Source of the DNA: Ashinkailepas kermadecensis
Lineage: Eukaryota; Arthropoda; Thecostraca; Neolepadidae
NCBI GenBank assembly: GCA_034440615.1
Contig: JAOTOM010004285.1
Coordinates: 62,001 to 126,000, forward strand
Length of the DNA stretch: 64,000 nt
Reading direction: 5' to 3'
The translations under genes were made by a program, and so were the position numbers. Below, one piece after another: positions 1 to 10,399 of this stretch; positions within the stretch are counted from its first letter, which is position 1, and the number at the start of each line of letters is the position of its first letter. The notes under the pieces are model-generated. The model saw only the letters and a list, made by a program, of their open reading frames with translations. It had not been told where the DNA came from and did no database searches.

Positions 1-1882
1 TATCAGAACACGAAAGCTACGGAGAAGAGAAAGCTGGTGGGTCGCAGGAAGAAGAAACGAGGAGCATCGATAGCTGGATTAGTCCAGGAGAGGAACACGG
101 CCTCGAAGAGGCACCTGGTCAGTCGCAGGAAGAGGAAACTACAAAGGGTATCGGTAGCTGGATAAGAACAGGAGAGGAACTAGGTCCCGAAGAGGCACCT
201 GGTCGGTCGGAGGAAGAAACGAGGAAGGGTAGCAGGAGCTGGACCAGACCAGGAGAGGAATACTGTCACAAAGAAGAAGCTGGTGAACCTGAGGGAGAAA
301 GAAAATCGAGCAATGCAGACAGCGAAGACAACGACGAAGGCCTGTTTGAAGTTTCACTCACCGTTGAGGAATGGACTGACATGCTTACAACATCTGGTAA
401 AAAGTTTCAACGAGAATAGACCATTGCTATGGCGAAGCACATTGGAAAGCACGTTAGCCCATCGTGCGTGCTCTCGTTCAAAGGCCATCGAATCAAAAAT
501 GAAGATTCCAGGAAGAAGGTTGGACACTACATGAGAGCATATGCTACGTGTAAATTTCCGAACTGTGCAAGTTATTTCATATGGGTGAAGGATGTACCAA
601 CAGGAAATCGTGACATCAGGCTATTCGTCCGGCGTGAAGGATCATGCTGTCACGATGGCCCACCTCGCCGCAGGTGGCTAACAGGAAAACAGCGAAAATA
701 AATTGCCAGCTTATCACGGGGAAGAAGGGCATACCTGACTCAACAAGCTCTGCTGCAAGCCGTCCCAGAGCAAGAGCTGAGAGACGGGAACGCAACGGGA
801 GTTCCCGATCTAGACGTATTGAGGCATGCAGCCAGCGAAGCTAGAGCGGCAGACAGGTTCAGTAAAAATCCAAACTTCGACATAGATGTGATCATGAAAA
901 CTTCCCGCGCGGTGGATCTAACTTCAGAGAAAGCTCTGGGATTTGTGCACACCAACAGTATCGAGCCTTTCGTTGTCCATATCTTCAAAGAAGAAATGCT
1001 GCGAGCATACCATCGAAGCCCATCAATGCTTCACATAGACGCGACTGGATCGGTTGTGGGCAAGGTGCGGGAACGAGATGTATACTGTTACGCACTAGTA
1101 GCGGCTGACAAAGAAGGCTCCTACCCACTAGCCATCATACTATCGAATTCGCATACAACAGTAACTATCAGCCACTTTCTCAACCATGTCAATCACCAGT
1201 ATCGACGACTAACAGCAAAGGATCTCCTTCCGCCTTCCATTGTCACGGATTTCAGCTGGGCCATCATCAAGGCAGGCATGCTTTCCATGAATAAAACAAA
1301 CTTGAAAACGTATCTGGACAAATGTTGGAGTTCCGCTATTGACTTAACTGAGCTGGGGTTCATTCCATTCGCTTTGTGCCGAGCCCATATTGCGAAATGG
1401 TTTTCTGTAATCCTGAAGTCTCATTTCAATGACAAGAAAGTTCGACGAGCATACATGTGGCTACTAACCAAGCTGTCTGAATCCACCGATATGGAAACAA
1501 TGACGACGCTGTTCGAAGAGATATGTCGCTTAGCCTACTCAACTTTTCTGGAGGAGGAGCCCTTGCAATCACATGGTGCGGAAGAGACCGACGATGACGA
1601 GGGAGAAGATGGTGTGTTAGCTTCCCCGTGCCAACTGCCTCCATCAAGAAAAAAAACACTCCGGAACACGACACCCTTCGGCGTCCATTTTGCAAATGTG
1701 GCTAAATCGGTTCGCGAGAGAGCAGGAACGGAGGTGCACGGGACGAAGCTGAATCCGTTCTACTGTCCGCAAATGATAAAGCAGCTCTTGACAACATATA
1801 CGCCAATGGCTCCCTTCTGGAGCTGTGTGCTCCCGGTCTCTGCAAACCTGCTATCAAATGCAGCCGTAGAATCCTTTTTTAA
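1..1882 (+). pseudogene. MULE-like transposase, N-terminal and catalytic part (decayed)
   Basis: One frame (codons starting at positions divisible by 3) runs from the left edge to 1882 with only two stops, TAG at 417-419 and TAA at 699-701. It starts with an acidic region made of about three degenerate copies of a roughly 80-nt unit (motifs GEE and EEAPG). A zinc-finger-like block with CKFPNC follows at about 550-650. The catalytic region from 819 has LHIDATGSVV (first Asp), IVTDFSWAII (second Asp) and a FALCRAHIAKWF C-x2-H segment, then an acidic loop and SNAAVESFF. This layout fits a Mutator-like (MULE) DDE transposase related to NOF-type animal elements; the family is assigned by motif, not by search. 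The frame is broken at TTAA 1879-1882 by a nested MITE and resumes at 2900. The two stops and the insertion make it inactive. Its left end lies outside the window. Confidence 0.7.
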
Positions 1883-2899
1883 CACTCGCACGTCCGACGG
1901 TCCGCGCCAACTTCGCATGTTCGGGGGGGCAGATGTCTGCCCCCCTAAGATCTCCAGAACTATGCTAGATAGCGACAAACGGAAAACGGCGTTGGATAGC
2001 TGGTGACAACCTCTATCGAAAGTATTTCGGTGATTTTCTCGCTCAGGTCAATATTTAGGTCACTGGGTCATCATAGGTCAAATTCGACCAGATCGGGTGG
2101 GACCCTCAGATATTGGCACATATCTCAGGACCTGTACCAGATAGAAACAAACTGCAAATGCTATTCGACAGCCCTTGAAATGTGCTATCGACATACTCTG
2201 TGTAATTTAAGGTCAGATCAACAGATGGGTCACTGAAACTATGACCTCAGGTCAAGGTCATGGGGTAGACTAGAGAGGTCATGTAATGTATCAATCGACA
2301 CATCTTGGAGATACAAGCACAATGACGGTAATTTCAGCTTTCTAGCTCAATGCAGTGCGATATAATGCGCAGAAATGTGCTAGTGATTTCAGGTGACTTC
2401 AGCTGACCTTGGTGAGGTCACTGAGCAAAAATGTCAGCGGTAACATTGATAATAGCTTCCATCTACACGCCATAACCGTTGGAGGTCATTCCGAGAGCAA
2501 ATATGTAACCAGGAAACATTTTTATATTTTACCATAGGCCTATAACGGGGGAAGCCATGGCCGCGACCTGACCTCAGGTCAATGTTACGAGAAAAAAACC
2601 GTGATATACATATTATAGTCCCTGATAAGATCATGACGTGATATACGTTTGAAATAAATCGCCCAATTATTGTGGGAGTGATGCCACCTAGAACTCAGAG
2701 GGATGTTGGGTCACTTCGCCTGACCTGGTGACCTGACTTGAGATGACCCAGGGTCAAAAATTTCTGAGGATATGAGAAAAAGACCAATGAGCAGCCATGC
2801 GAGGTTTGGACTTTCTAACCCGACTAGTATGGCGGCAAAGTAGGAAAAACCGCAGGTGGGGGGCAGATATCTGCCCCCCCCCGCACGTGCGTGGGTTAA
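1879..2899. mobile_element. TTAA-flanked MITE nested in the transposase (MITE copy 1)
   Basis: A 1,013-bp insert (1883-2895) is bounded by TTAA at 1879-1882 and 2896-2899. Its ends are imperfect inverted repeats: CACTCGCACGTCC on the left and CCCACGCACGTGC as the complement of the right. Just inside each end is a G-tract/C-tract hairpin (1922-1947 and 2859-2881) with a CAGATNTCTG centre. The interior has no protein-like frame. It carries about 15 AGGTCA or TGACCT half-sites in roughly 720 bp. Insert plus one TTAA is 1,017 bp, a multiple of three, so removal leaves the transposase frame intact. TTAA duplication is known for piggyBac and Kolobok superfamilies; which one mobilised this is not shown. 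Confidence 0.8.
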
Positions 2900-3193
2900 G
2901 ACTGTCAAGACTAACATCCTGGGCGGCAAAACAAAACTGCTCGCGGGTGACTTCGTTCGTGCTATGATACACGACATGTCTGCTCGAATTAAAATGCAGC
3001 TCCTGCATAGTGGGGCGAGACCGCACATCGGCGGCAAGAAATGCCCGAAGTCGCCGGATGAAGAAAAATGTGGGAAAAGGTCGAAAAAAACAAAGGCGCT
3101 GTGGGTACAGTACTAGAAAAACTGTGCCCAGCATACTGATTAAGCACAAATGCTCTGATCACATCAAGGACAGCACTGACGCTGCTGTAGAAT
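2900..3193 (+). pseudogene. MULE-like transposase, C-terminal part after the MITE
   Basis: The transposase frame resumes directly after the right TTAA with KTVKTNILGGKTKLLAGDFV, so the joined coding sequence reads across the insertion site as ESFF-KTVKTN. It continues through a basic Cys/Lys-rich stretch (KKCPKSPDEEKCGKRSKK) to a TAG at 3114-3116. From about 3110 the neighbouring frame stays open (ILIKHKCSDHIKDSTDAAVE) up to a TGA at 3193 and lines up with the protease frame downstream. One frameshift near 3110 and one stop at 3193 would therefore separate a former transposase-protease fusion. That fusion is inferred from frame continuity. Confidence 0.6.
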
Positions 3194-3207
3194 GAGATCC
3201 TGACATA

Positions 3208-3894
3208 ATGGCTGTTCAGCCGGATGATGTTTCTGCTACCAAAATGCCACTGTCGTGGACTATCGGCAATATTGTTGTGACTTCAGACAGTTTGACATCA
3301 ACTGAGGGCAACAACTGGCTCCACGACGTAATCATTGATGCATACCTTTTGAAGCTAGCCACCAAAGCAAAAGAACACGGTATTGAAGACTTCTCGGTTT
3401 TCGATAGCTACACCCTAGCTAGCATGCGTCGTTGGCCGCTGTCTCGTGAGCTGACCACTGTCCTCTCCAATTATGGCTGCAAGAATATATGGCTGATACC
3501 ATATAATCCAGGTTGCCACTGGGTGCTGTTCTTCGTAAACGGGGAGAAGCAGGTCATCGTATTGCTGGACTCTTTGAAGCCCAAGCCACCCCGAATGTTC
3601 GGGAGTCGAGGAAAATCATACCGCTTAGAGGCTGCTGTCGTCAGGGATCTTCAAACCTTAATCGATGTCGGGGGAAGAGTGGGTCAGTGGTCACAGTGGC
3701 AGCTGGTCGTCCCCGACAACATCGAATGCCAGGTCGGAGGCAACGATTGTGGCGTGCACGTATGCCTGTACGCCCAATGCATTATCACCGGAGAAATCCA
3801 AGATGTATCTGCGGAGAGCATGCCTGGCCATCGACAAAGAATTCAAGTTTCAATCGGCGTGAGTTATTGCATTTTCCCATTACTTCTGCAGTAG
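3208..3894 (+). CDS. Ulp1/SENP-type (C48) cysteine protease domain of the transposon
   Basis: The 228-residue frame contains the usual order of Ulp1 landmarks. NNWLHDVIIDAYL is the entry helix, IWLIPYNPGCHWVLFFVN holds the catalytic His, VLLDS holds the Asp, and CQVGGNDCGVHVCLYAQC holds the oxyanion Gln and the catalytic Cys. All four residues are present, so the domain itself looks undamaged. Such proteases remove SUMO or SUMO-like modifiers, and captured copies occur in MULE-like transposons of plants and animals. Here it lies directly behind the transposase and may once have been part of the same protein, since the same frame is open upstream of a TGA at 3193. The Met at 3208 is only the first Met after that stop. 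The last 20 or so residues look like read-through. Confidence 0.72.
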   Translation: MAVQPDDVSATKMPLSWTIGNIVVTSDSLTSTEGNNWLHDVIIDAYLLKLATKAKEHGIEDFSVFDSYTLASMRRWPLSRELTTVLSNYGCKNIWLIPYNPGCHWVLFFVNGEKQVIVLLDSLKPKPPRMFGSRGKSYRLEAAVVRDLQTLIDVGGRVGQWSQWQLVVPDNIECQVGGNDCGVHVCLYAQCIITGEIQDVSAESMPGHRQRIQVSIGVSYCIFPLLLQ

Positions 3895-4041
3895 CTTGTG
3901 AACTCTTTTCTCGTACGTTATTTATTTTGTCCTATTACTTTTGCAATACCTTCTTAACTCTTTTCTACTTAATTAATGTTGTATCGTTATATATTCATAA
4001 TTATACAACAGCTATTTCATATCAGAAATGTGCTTTTAATT

Positions 4042-4140
<99 letters not shown>

Positions 4141-4147
4141 ATGTATG

Positions 4148-4192
<45 letters not shown>

Positions 4193-4486
4193 CTACACAC
4201 ACACTAATACTAATTGAATGCACCTTTCTCAGTGGTCCAGGAGCAACGTGCTCACTTACGTAGTTGGATCCTGATTGTTGCTCCCGTAATCGACCTCGCA
4301 TGCTTGTCCAGAAAATGCCCTTCGAACTAACATTGCTGGCAAAAAAAACAATCCAATTAACCCCGCAAATATGCAACGTGCATGTCCATCAGCATCCAGT
4401 CTTAAACTGAATTTCGACATTCGACTTTGCTTTGCTTCTCGTTTAACATTAATGTGGATTAACAAGAGACCTACTGTACTCGCTGC
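3895..4486. repeat. CA/TA microsatellite block and flanks
   Basis: A run of (AC)n at about 4045-4073 passes into (TA)n at 4074-4130, then GTAT/GTGT variants, then (TA)n again at 4152-4188. Open frames here are repeat artefacts. The flanks, 3895-4044 and 4190-4486, show no coding signal. The right terminus of the MULE-like element should lie near here but no terminal repeat could be recognised. Confidence 0.9.
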
Positions 4487-4524
4487 ATGACCGACGCAGT
4501 CGATGCGCCCCTAAACTCCTACTG

Positions 4525-4603
4525 TACTAACGCTTGGGCGCTAAAGGACCTTGTAGTCGGCGCGCCCTTAAGCCCAAATAATCAATCAACTATACTAACG
4601 CTT
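4525..4603 (+). mobile_element. 57-bp truncated retroelement tail with 11-bp target duplication
   Basis: The insert 4536-4592 ends in GCCCTTAAGCCCAAATAA followed by (TCAA)n. It is flanked by identical TACTAACGCTT at 4525-4535 and 4593-4603. The preceding 4487-4520 stretch (GTCGATGCGCCCCTAA) is a second piece of the same family. Heavy 5' truncation and a target duplication indicate LINE-machinery retroposition. Confidence 0.65.
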
Positions 4604-4933
4604 ATATTTTGCTTCGAAATGCCAGATCCCCCCCCCCCCAGGCGAATTTTGAGTTGGTGTAGACTAACACTATCTGGATATGAACAGTCAAGACGTTTCT
4701 GCGAGCGGAGCAGTCGACCATATGGAAGGAAGCTGGTGATGTTTGTAACGAGAAGGCTGAATAAAGTGTGCCCAATTATGGAGTCTTGATTTTTTAAACG
4801 AATGGCGGCTTTTGTTTGCGAACTGTGATCATTGCGGTACGTCTTGGAGTTGCGGCTGTGTAGTTGGTGAGTACGTTTGGGTATCGTTGGTCGTGCTCCA
4901 TGGTGCGCTGACATGGACGCTCGCTGCGGCCAG

Positions 4934-5149
4934 GGCGACGCTGTTGAAGTTGGCGCTGATGCCCGCCTGCCCGCCTGACGACGTTCCTCACCAACACCGG
5001 CGACGGGTTCGTCACCAGCTACAAGTTCGGCCTGTGCCAATACCAGCTGATCCTGAGGATCACCATGCTGATTGACAAGCCGCTATGCCTCAAGAGCCTA
5101 GACCTCAAACTGACACCCTATGGAGTTCGGCGGCCAGCAGCAAGCACGG
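4934..5149 (+). pseudogene. VPS34/PIK3C3 remnant, exon A (kinase N-lobe region)
   Basis: Three successive frames each carry a recognisable piece of class III PI3-kinase. RATLLKLALMPA corresponds to the conserved ATLFKSALMPA stretch. After a shift, YQLILRITMLIDK and KSLDLKLTPY match the QLILQIISLMDK and NLDLKLTPY segments. After a further shift, SSKHG ends the exon. It starts after a plausible acceptor (GCGGCCAG at about 4926-4933) and ends at the donor ACG-GTGAGT near 5149. The conserved DDLRQDQ motif is degraded (GLCQYQ). It is the first of three collinear remnants, so the source was a genomic duplication with introns, not a processed copy. Confidence 0.7.
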
Positions 5150-8080
5150 TGAGTGTAAGCTCCTTGCACGGAATAGGGCCTACGTCCAGTTGTATGTGAC
5201 AATGATCTCTTACAGGACGTGGTACTGGCCGACCAAACAGCACCATGTTGATTATTTCCAGCAGAAAATGTTACGTCCCACTCCCAAACACAGTGAGAAG
5301 TGCCTTTATGGACAACAGTCTGCCAGTCAGCAGTCCGCAGCCGGGTGTTTGGACCACGAACACGGAGGAGCGACCGGTCAGCAGTCCGCAGCGGGTGTTC
5401 GGACCACGAACACGGAGGCGCGAGCGGCCGGCAATTGTTTGTCATCTGAGCGCGTGCTGGTGTGGGGCTGTGACGGGTGACACATGTTATGCAAAAATGC
5501 GGAGACATCGCATAGACATACGATAAGTGATAAGTGGCCTTCTTTCACAGGCTGTGTACTTATCTCTGCAGAATAAGAACCTTCAGCCATTTTAGGACGC
5601 CATCGGCCGGCTACATGGCGTCGCCGCTCTCATACTGCATGGTCGCGGGAGATCAGGATTTCCGACCGCTAAACTAGGTTCGAACCCGCGTTCTGCATAT
5701 TGAGAGACAGCTTCACAAGCCCTGTATGCACCATAGCGTATATTGTGCATGGTAGTATCATTACTGCTATCGTATCATAGTGTCTCCATGGAACACGGTA
5801 TTTGACTTGGCGGTCACTGGTCGGTCAGTTATCGGTCATTGGCTTGTCATTGAAATATCACGGGTCAACAATCTTGGCCATAGACGAGCTCAGTGTGCTT
5901 GCCAGCAGCTGTTGTTGACTGGCTGAGGTTGCCACAGACCGCACCAGACAGCATCCCCGGCTGCTCTTCTACGACGCTGCTAATCATACCATCATGGCAA
6001 ATATTTGCCTAATTTTAATATTAATATATAGAAAAAGTTTTATCGTTGCGCAATTTGTGATGCACGCATTTGGCCAAATGTAGTTCGGCAGATGCACAAG
6101 TTGAAGACAAGCAAATTATTTTCAAAGCGTATTGTGTATTCCACTTACATTGAAAGCATGTGTTCATTATCCCATCCTGTTATATTTATGCACAATGGTA
6201 TTATCTTGTCGAAGGGTTTGGTTGGTCAGCTTTGTTATCCTGGTCCAGTTTAATGCTCAGGGATTTACGACGAAGTTAGTGAGATCCACGTTTTTTCGGG
6301 TGCACGTCTGTTGACTAAAAACACATTTGTTATAGTTGAAGTGCGCTGTTTCGTCAAAACTTTTCCTGGGTGCAGCTGGCTCAACCTGAAGTATCTTACC
6401 AGACGTAGCAACAGCCATGGTACAAAAATATAAGAATGTCACGAGTTCAACAACTCAACACGCTTCATTGCGCTGTAATTTATGTGAAAGATGGATACAA
6501 CTCGGTGTGGGTGTCAGAATGACAGTTCCACCAGCAGTGTGTTGGGTTGAATCACTAACAATCAAAAGAAGTGACAGCTGTCATATTTGTTCCCAGGTGT
6601 GAGTTGGCTCGCCAGGATTCAGCGCACTGTGTGGGGAGCCAGTCTACATAGCCTTCACTTTCAAGGTGATTATAGATGACAATAAACTGTTAGACTGAAA
6701 CTCTTCTCAAAATATTGTATCGTTAAATATTTTTGCCCACCGGCAGGCAGCTGGCCAGCGACGTATCGACGAGCTGGCCAGATTGTACTTTCTAGAAAAT
6801 TATCCACCCCAGGCCTTATTTTATATTTTCCAGGCTTGTTCAGATACTTGAGTGGTACAGCTCTAATTCTTCATCCAACACTGAACACAATTATAAATGT
6901 TGGTATGTACATTTAAATTAATATTCATCAATTGTGGCACAAATATCAGAAAGATTACTTACATACACGACAGGGGTGAAGTTTCCTTTTATTTTAATGG
7001 GACCTTGGCCCCACCAACTTCACTTCTTGCTCTCTTAGCATCAACATTTGACTCCATGGGTGGGCCACGCCAACCAAATCGGCAACACTATTTAACTTCA
7101 TACACCAATATTGAGCCCCACCAATAGTTTTCGAACTTCTCCACCTATGCTTACAAATCACACTCAGTAAAGTATACAATAATCTGGATTCAATACCTGT
7201 GCCCCATCACTCAAAAGGCATGGGGCTTGATTATCCACTATTCATACACAAAAACCATTATTAATACGCAACCTCACATCTGTTTGAAACAAAAGATGCA
7301 GAGCAGCTGCATTATTACGTCCCGCTCAGAGGCTTCTATACGAATGTTACCAAACTATCAACTGATCAGCCGGCTCTGGCAAAATACCTTTGCTGCAAAA
7401 TCCTTTGGGCTCCTGGGCGGGAATGGCTCGCTCTGGATGACGACAAGAGGTCCTCTCCGACCGGTTCTTTCGAGCGGAGATGCATTGCATATGAGCGGTA
7501 GGTACAATTAGGTGCAGGTCAGCTAGGCTTGCAGTGCTTTATTTTTCGGGCGGGCAATGTGCCAATGCGTTGATTCGCACCTTCCATCTTTTTGTGGACA
7601 TTCTGGAATGACGAACCTCTGCGGCTGTTCCTAACTGAATAAGACCTTTCAAAACGCTTCTCCATTAATTTTCGATTACTATTCCTCTCATGCCTTCTTC
7701 GATACCATTCGACTTTTTGGCTGTGGATTCTTTATCTCTTTGTACTTGGCAGTCTCAGAAAACTTCGGAACAGTCGACCTTTTGGGATGTCTGTTCATCA
7801 GATACCTTAGCCTATAGATAGTCTTGGCTTAATCGATATATTGGATGCTACCTTAAAAAGAAATATATAACTGCCTCAGTATGAATTCGTAAATCACATA
7901 TAGTTCCACATCATCGCTAAATAATGGTACACTATCAGACTATGTCACCTAGCCTAACCTAACATATTCTTGCATATCCTAACTTCATATATATATATAT
8001 ATATATATATATAACTGACGGCGACACCGGAATCCTTAGGCAATGACCCGCGGCGTGTAACCGCGTCCCGTGCCCTTCAG
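5150..8080. other. Intronic/intergenic stretch of the VPS34 remnant, no gene seen
   Basis: I see no coding exon here. A 48-bp unit is duplicated at about 5331-5428. The next PI3-kinase exon expected between remnants A and B (the FMQFIQS region) could not be found. A short (AT)n lies at 7988-8013 and CCTAACCTAAC at about 7955. The rest is AT-rich unique-looking sequence. Confidence 0.5.
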
Positions 8081-8318
8081 CTGGCTACTGCGTCAGCATC
8101 TACCTGCCAGGTGTCGGAGACCGCCACCTGGACAGCTCGCTGCTGCCTAAGCCGGCAACCTCATCGATGTGGACTTCAATATCGACTGCATCCTGGACCG
8201 CAATCCGAAGCCCATGAAGCTTAGCAAGGAAATGGCCGTAGCGATAGGCGGCTTTGACTCCCGAACGATACGAGACGTTCCGGAAAGAGCGCTACACCTC
8301 GTTCGTTCATCTGCGCAG
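8081..8318 (+). pseudogene. VPS34/PIK3C3 remnant, exon B (catalytic loop)
   Basis: The exon begins after a good acceptor (CCCTTCAG) with GYCVSIYLPGVGDRHLDS, equivalent to the catalytic-loop motif GVGDRHLDN of VPS34. A one-base deletion near 8155 moves the continuation to another frame, which reads LIDVDFNIDCILDRNPKP and MKLSKEMAVAIGG. The activation segment lacks the LPPP normally present before MKL, and the DFG-equivalent is DFN. A second frameshift near 8275 gives FRKERYTSFVHLR, matching FRKQCYTAFLHLRR. It ends at a donor-like CGCAG-GTGGGC. Two frameshifts and an altered metal-binding motif exclude a working kinase. Confidence 0.78.
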
Positions 8319-8575
8319 GTGGGCAGTATTTCAAGTCCTGACTTCATCTGGTGAGGAAGCAGTGTTCTAGATTCACTAATCCCTTTAGAGGGTAAACTTT
8401 CGCATATCTCTTATAACTCCAGATGGAGCATTATTTCGCATTGCCTTTTCATCTCCGGAGCAGGCAGTATTTCACACCCCTTCTCGCCACCGGAAGCAGT
8501 CTCACATCCTTTCTCCCAAGGAGCAATGTTTCACATTCCTCTTCACCTCCGGAGGATGCATTTTTATCTGGGGTC
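8306..8575 (+). repeat. Degenerate minisatellite starting at the exon B donor
   Basis: The exon end plus donor, TTCATCTGCGCAGGTGGGCA followed by GTATTTCA, recurs in altered form several times downstream. Examples are TTCATCTGGTGAGGAAGCAG, TTCATCTCCGGAGCAGGCAG and TTCACCTCCGGAGG. Spacing is roughly 33-40 bp with one longer gap. The unit spans a splice junction, as in four other arrays of this window. Confidence 0.55.
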
Positions 8576-8858
8576 ACCAGACAGGTAATTAGGTTGGATA
8601 GGACAGTTCGTCGCTGTTCAAGGTGTAGTGATTAAGGTACCCTGATTAAGGTACGTGGAATATGTACAACTGTCCACCAGATAGCACCACTGTACTATAC
8701 TTTGTTGCTTTCAGGTGAGCACATGCCAGTTCCGAGGTCCATTATTGATGCAAAGAAGTTTATTTTTGTTGGTTTTTGCCTCGTTCCTTCTCCGCATTTT
8801 AATGGTAATACTATTTGTTAAGTTGTTTTGCAATTACTACTGGCATAAGGCGTCATTG

Positions 8859-9045
8859 AAGGCGCTGGACACGGGGACGAGTGGTCTAGGGGTAAGATGT
8901 TCGTCTTACAATCGAAAGGTTGTGGGTTCGAGTCTCACCTGTCGCTACTCTTCGCCCGCGACCAATCGGCGTGAGAGATTGGCGACGCTACATGACTCAA
9001 CGGTCGACGTGTCGTAAAACCAATAACCAACCAAGGCGCTGGACA
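8859..9045 (+). mobile_element. tRNA-Val-derived SINE with 13-bp target duplication
   Basis: A 161-bp body (8872-9032) is bounded by identical AAGGCGCTGGACA at 8859-8871 and 9033-9045. Its 5' part is tRNA-like. It has an A box TGGTCTAGGGG, an anticodon arm TTCGT-CTTACAA-TCGAA whose loop would give anticodon TAC (Val), and a B box GGTTCGAGTCT inside a T arm GTGGG/CTCAC. The acceptor stem pairs poorly, so this is not a functional tRNA gene. The unrelated 3' part ends in CCAATAACCAACC, a tail like those of the truncated copies elsewhere in the window. It sits between VPS34 remnants B and C. Confidence 0.85.
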
Positions 9046-9696
<651 letters not shown>

Positions 9697-9830
9697 CTGA
9701 GCCTGTCGTACGAGGAGACGGTGGCCTACACGCAGAACATGATCGACGTTTTGGTCACGGCCGTCACGGCGGCGCTCGTCGAGTGGCTGCACAAGTTCGC
9801 ACATCGCTGGCATCGGTGGAGGATCACCAT
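9697..9830 (+). pseudogene. VPS34/PIK3C3 remnant, exon C (C-terminal helix)
   Basis: After a clear acceptor (TTCTGCTGCAG) the frame reads [17 protein letters not shown] and then [13 protein letters not shown]. This is the pattern of the VPS34 C-terminus (LSDEEAVHYMQSLID ... EQIHKFAQYWRK). The region is open and well conserved in type, but the stop expected after the last Trp-Arg is absent and the frame runs on for many codons. With A and B it forms a collinear but incomplete kinase: the exon between B and C was not found. Confidence 0.65.
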
Positions 9831-10399
9831 TGGCCGGCTGCGTACAGTGCCGGCTGATACGCAGTGTGTGGGGGGGGGGGGGCAGCCAGAGAGTCTGGGC
9901 CAACCGCAGGTCGCCTGCCACGCCGACTTCCATGTGATATGTCCAATTGCTCAGTACCTGTTCCACAGTCATGTTGTGATTATGCTTTGTAAAGTATATA
10001 CACATAAATACAGGTGTTGTAGAAACGCTCCATCGACAATTTTTGGTGGCTGAGAAGAGTGCGAGATGGTGAGTGTTGCCGTCAGCCTGATGCATCCGCT
10101 GCTTGCGGCAAATGCTGTCTGTATCCGCACGGAGGCTGTACAATGTACAGAACACAGTAATTGAGTTTCGGATTCTCGGGCGCCAAGATTTTCCGCTTGT
10201 ATGTCGTCAAGATCCGGTGCATTGTCCGCTTTGACCGTCCGGGAATGCGAGTCCGGCAAATGATAATGGGCTTCATTTAGCTGAGGTAAGGACATCATTA
10301 ATTTTAGTTGACCTTTAATCGAACGGAGAGTGCACGGGAGACGCGACCAATCAGCACCAGCACCATGCACGCAATCTCAGCGCCATTCTCCAGACAACA
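9831..10399. other. Unassigned stretch before the 635-bp repeat
   Basis: A short G-run lies at 9870-9882. No gene, RNA or transposon signature was recognised. The frame open through 9970-10370 on the - strand has no family resemblance. Confidence 0.4.

Noticed and set aside
8872..8946. Functional tRNA-Val gene
   Set aside because: The acceptor stem does not pair well and the unit is the head of a SINE with target duplications.
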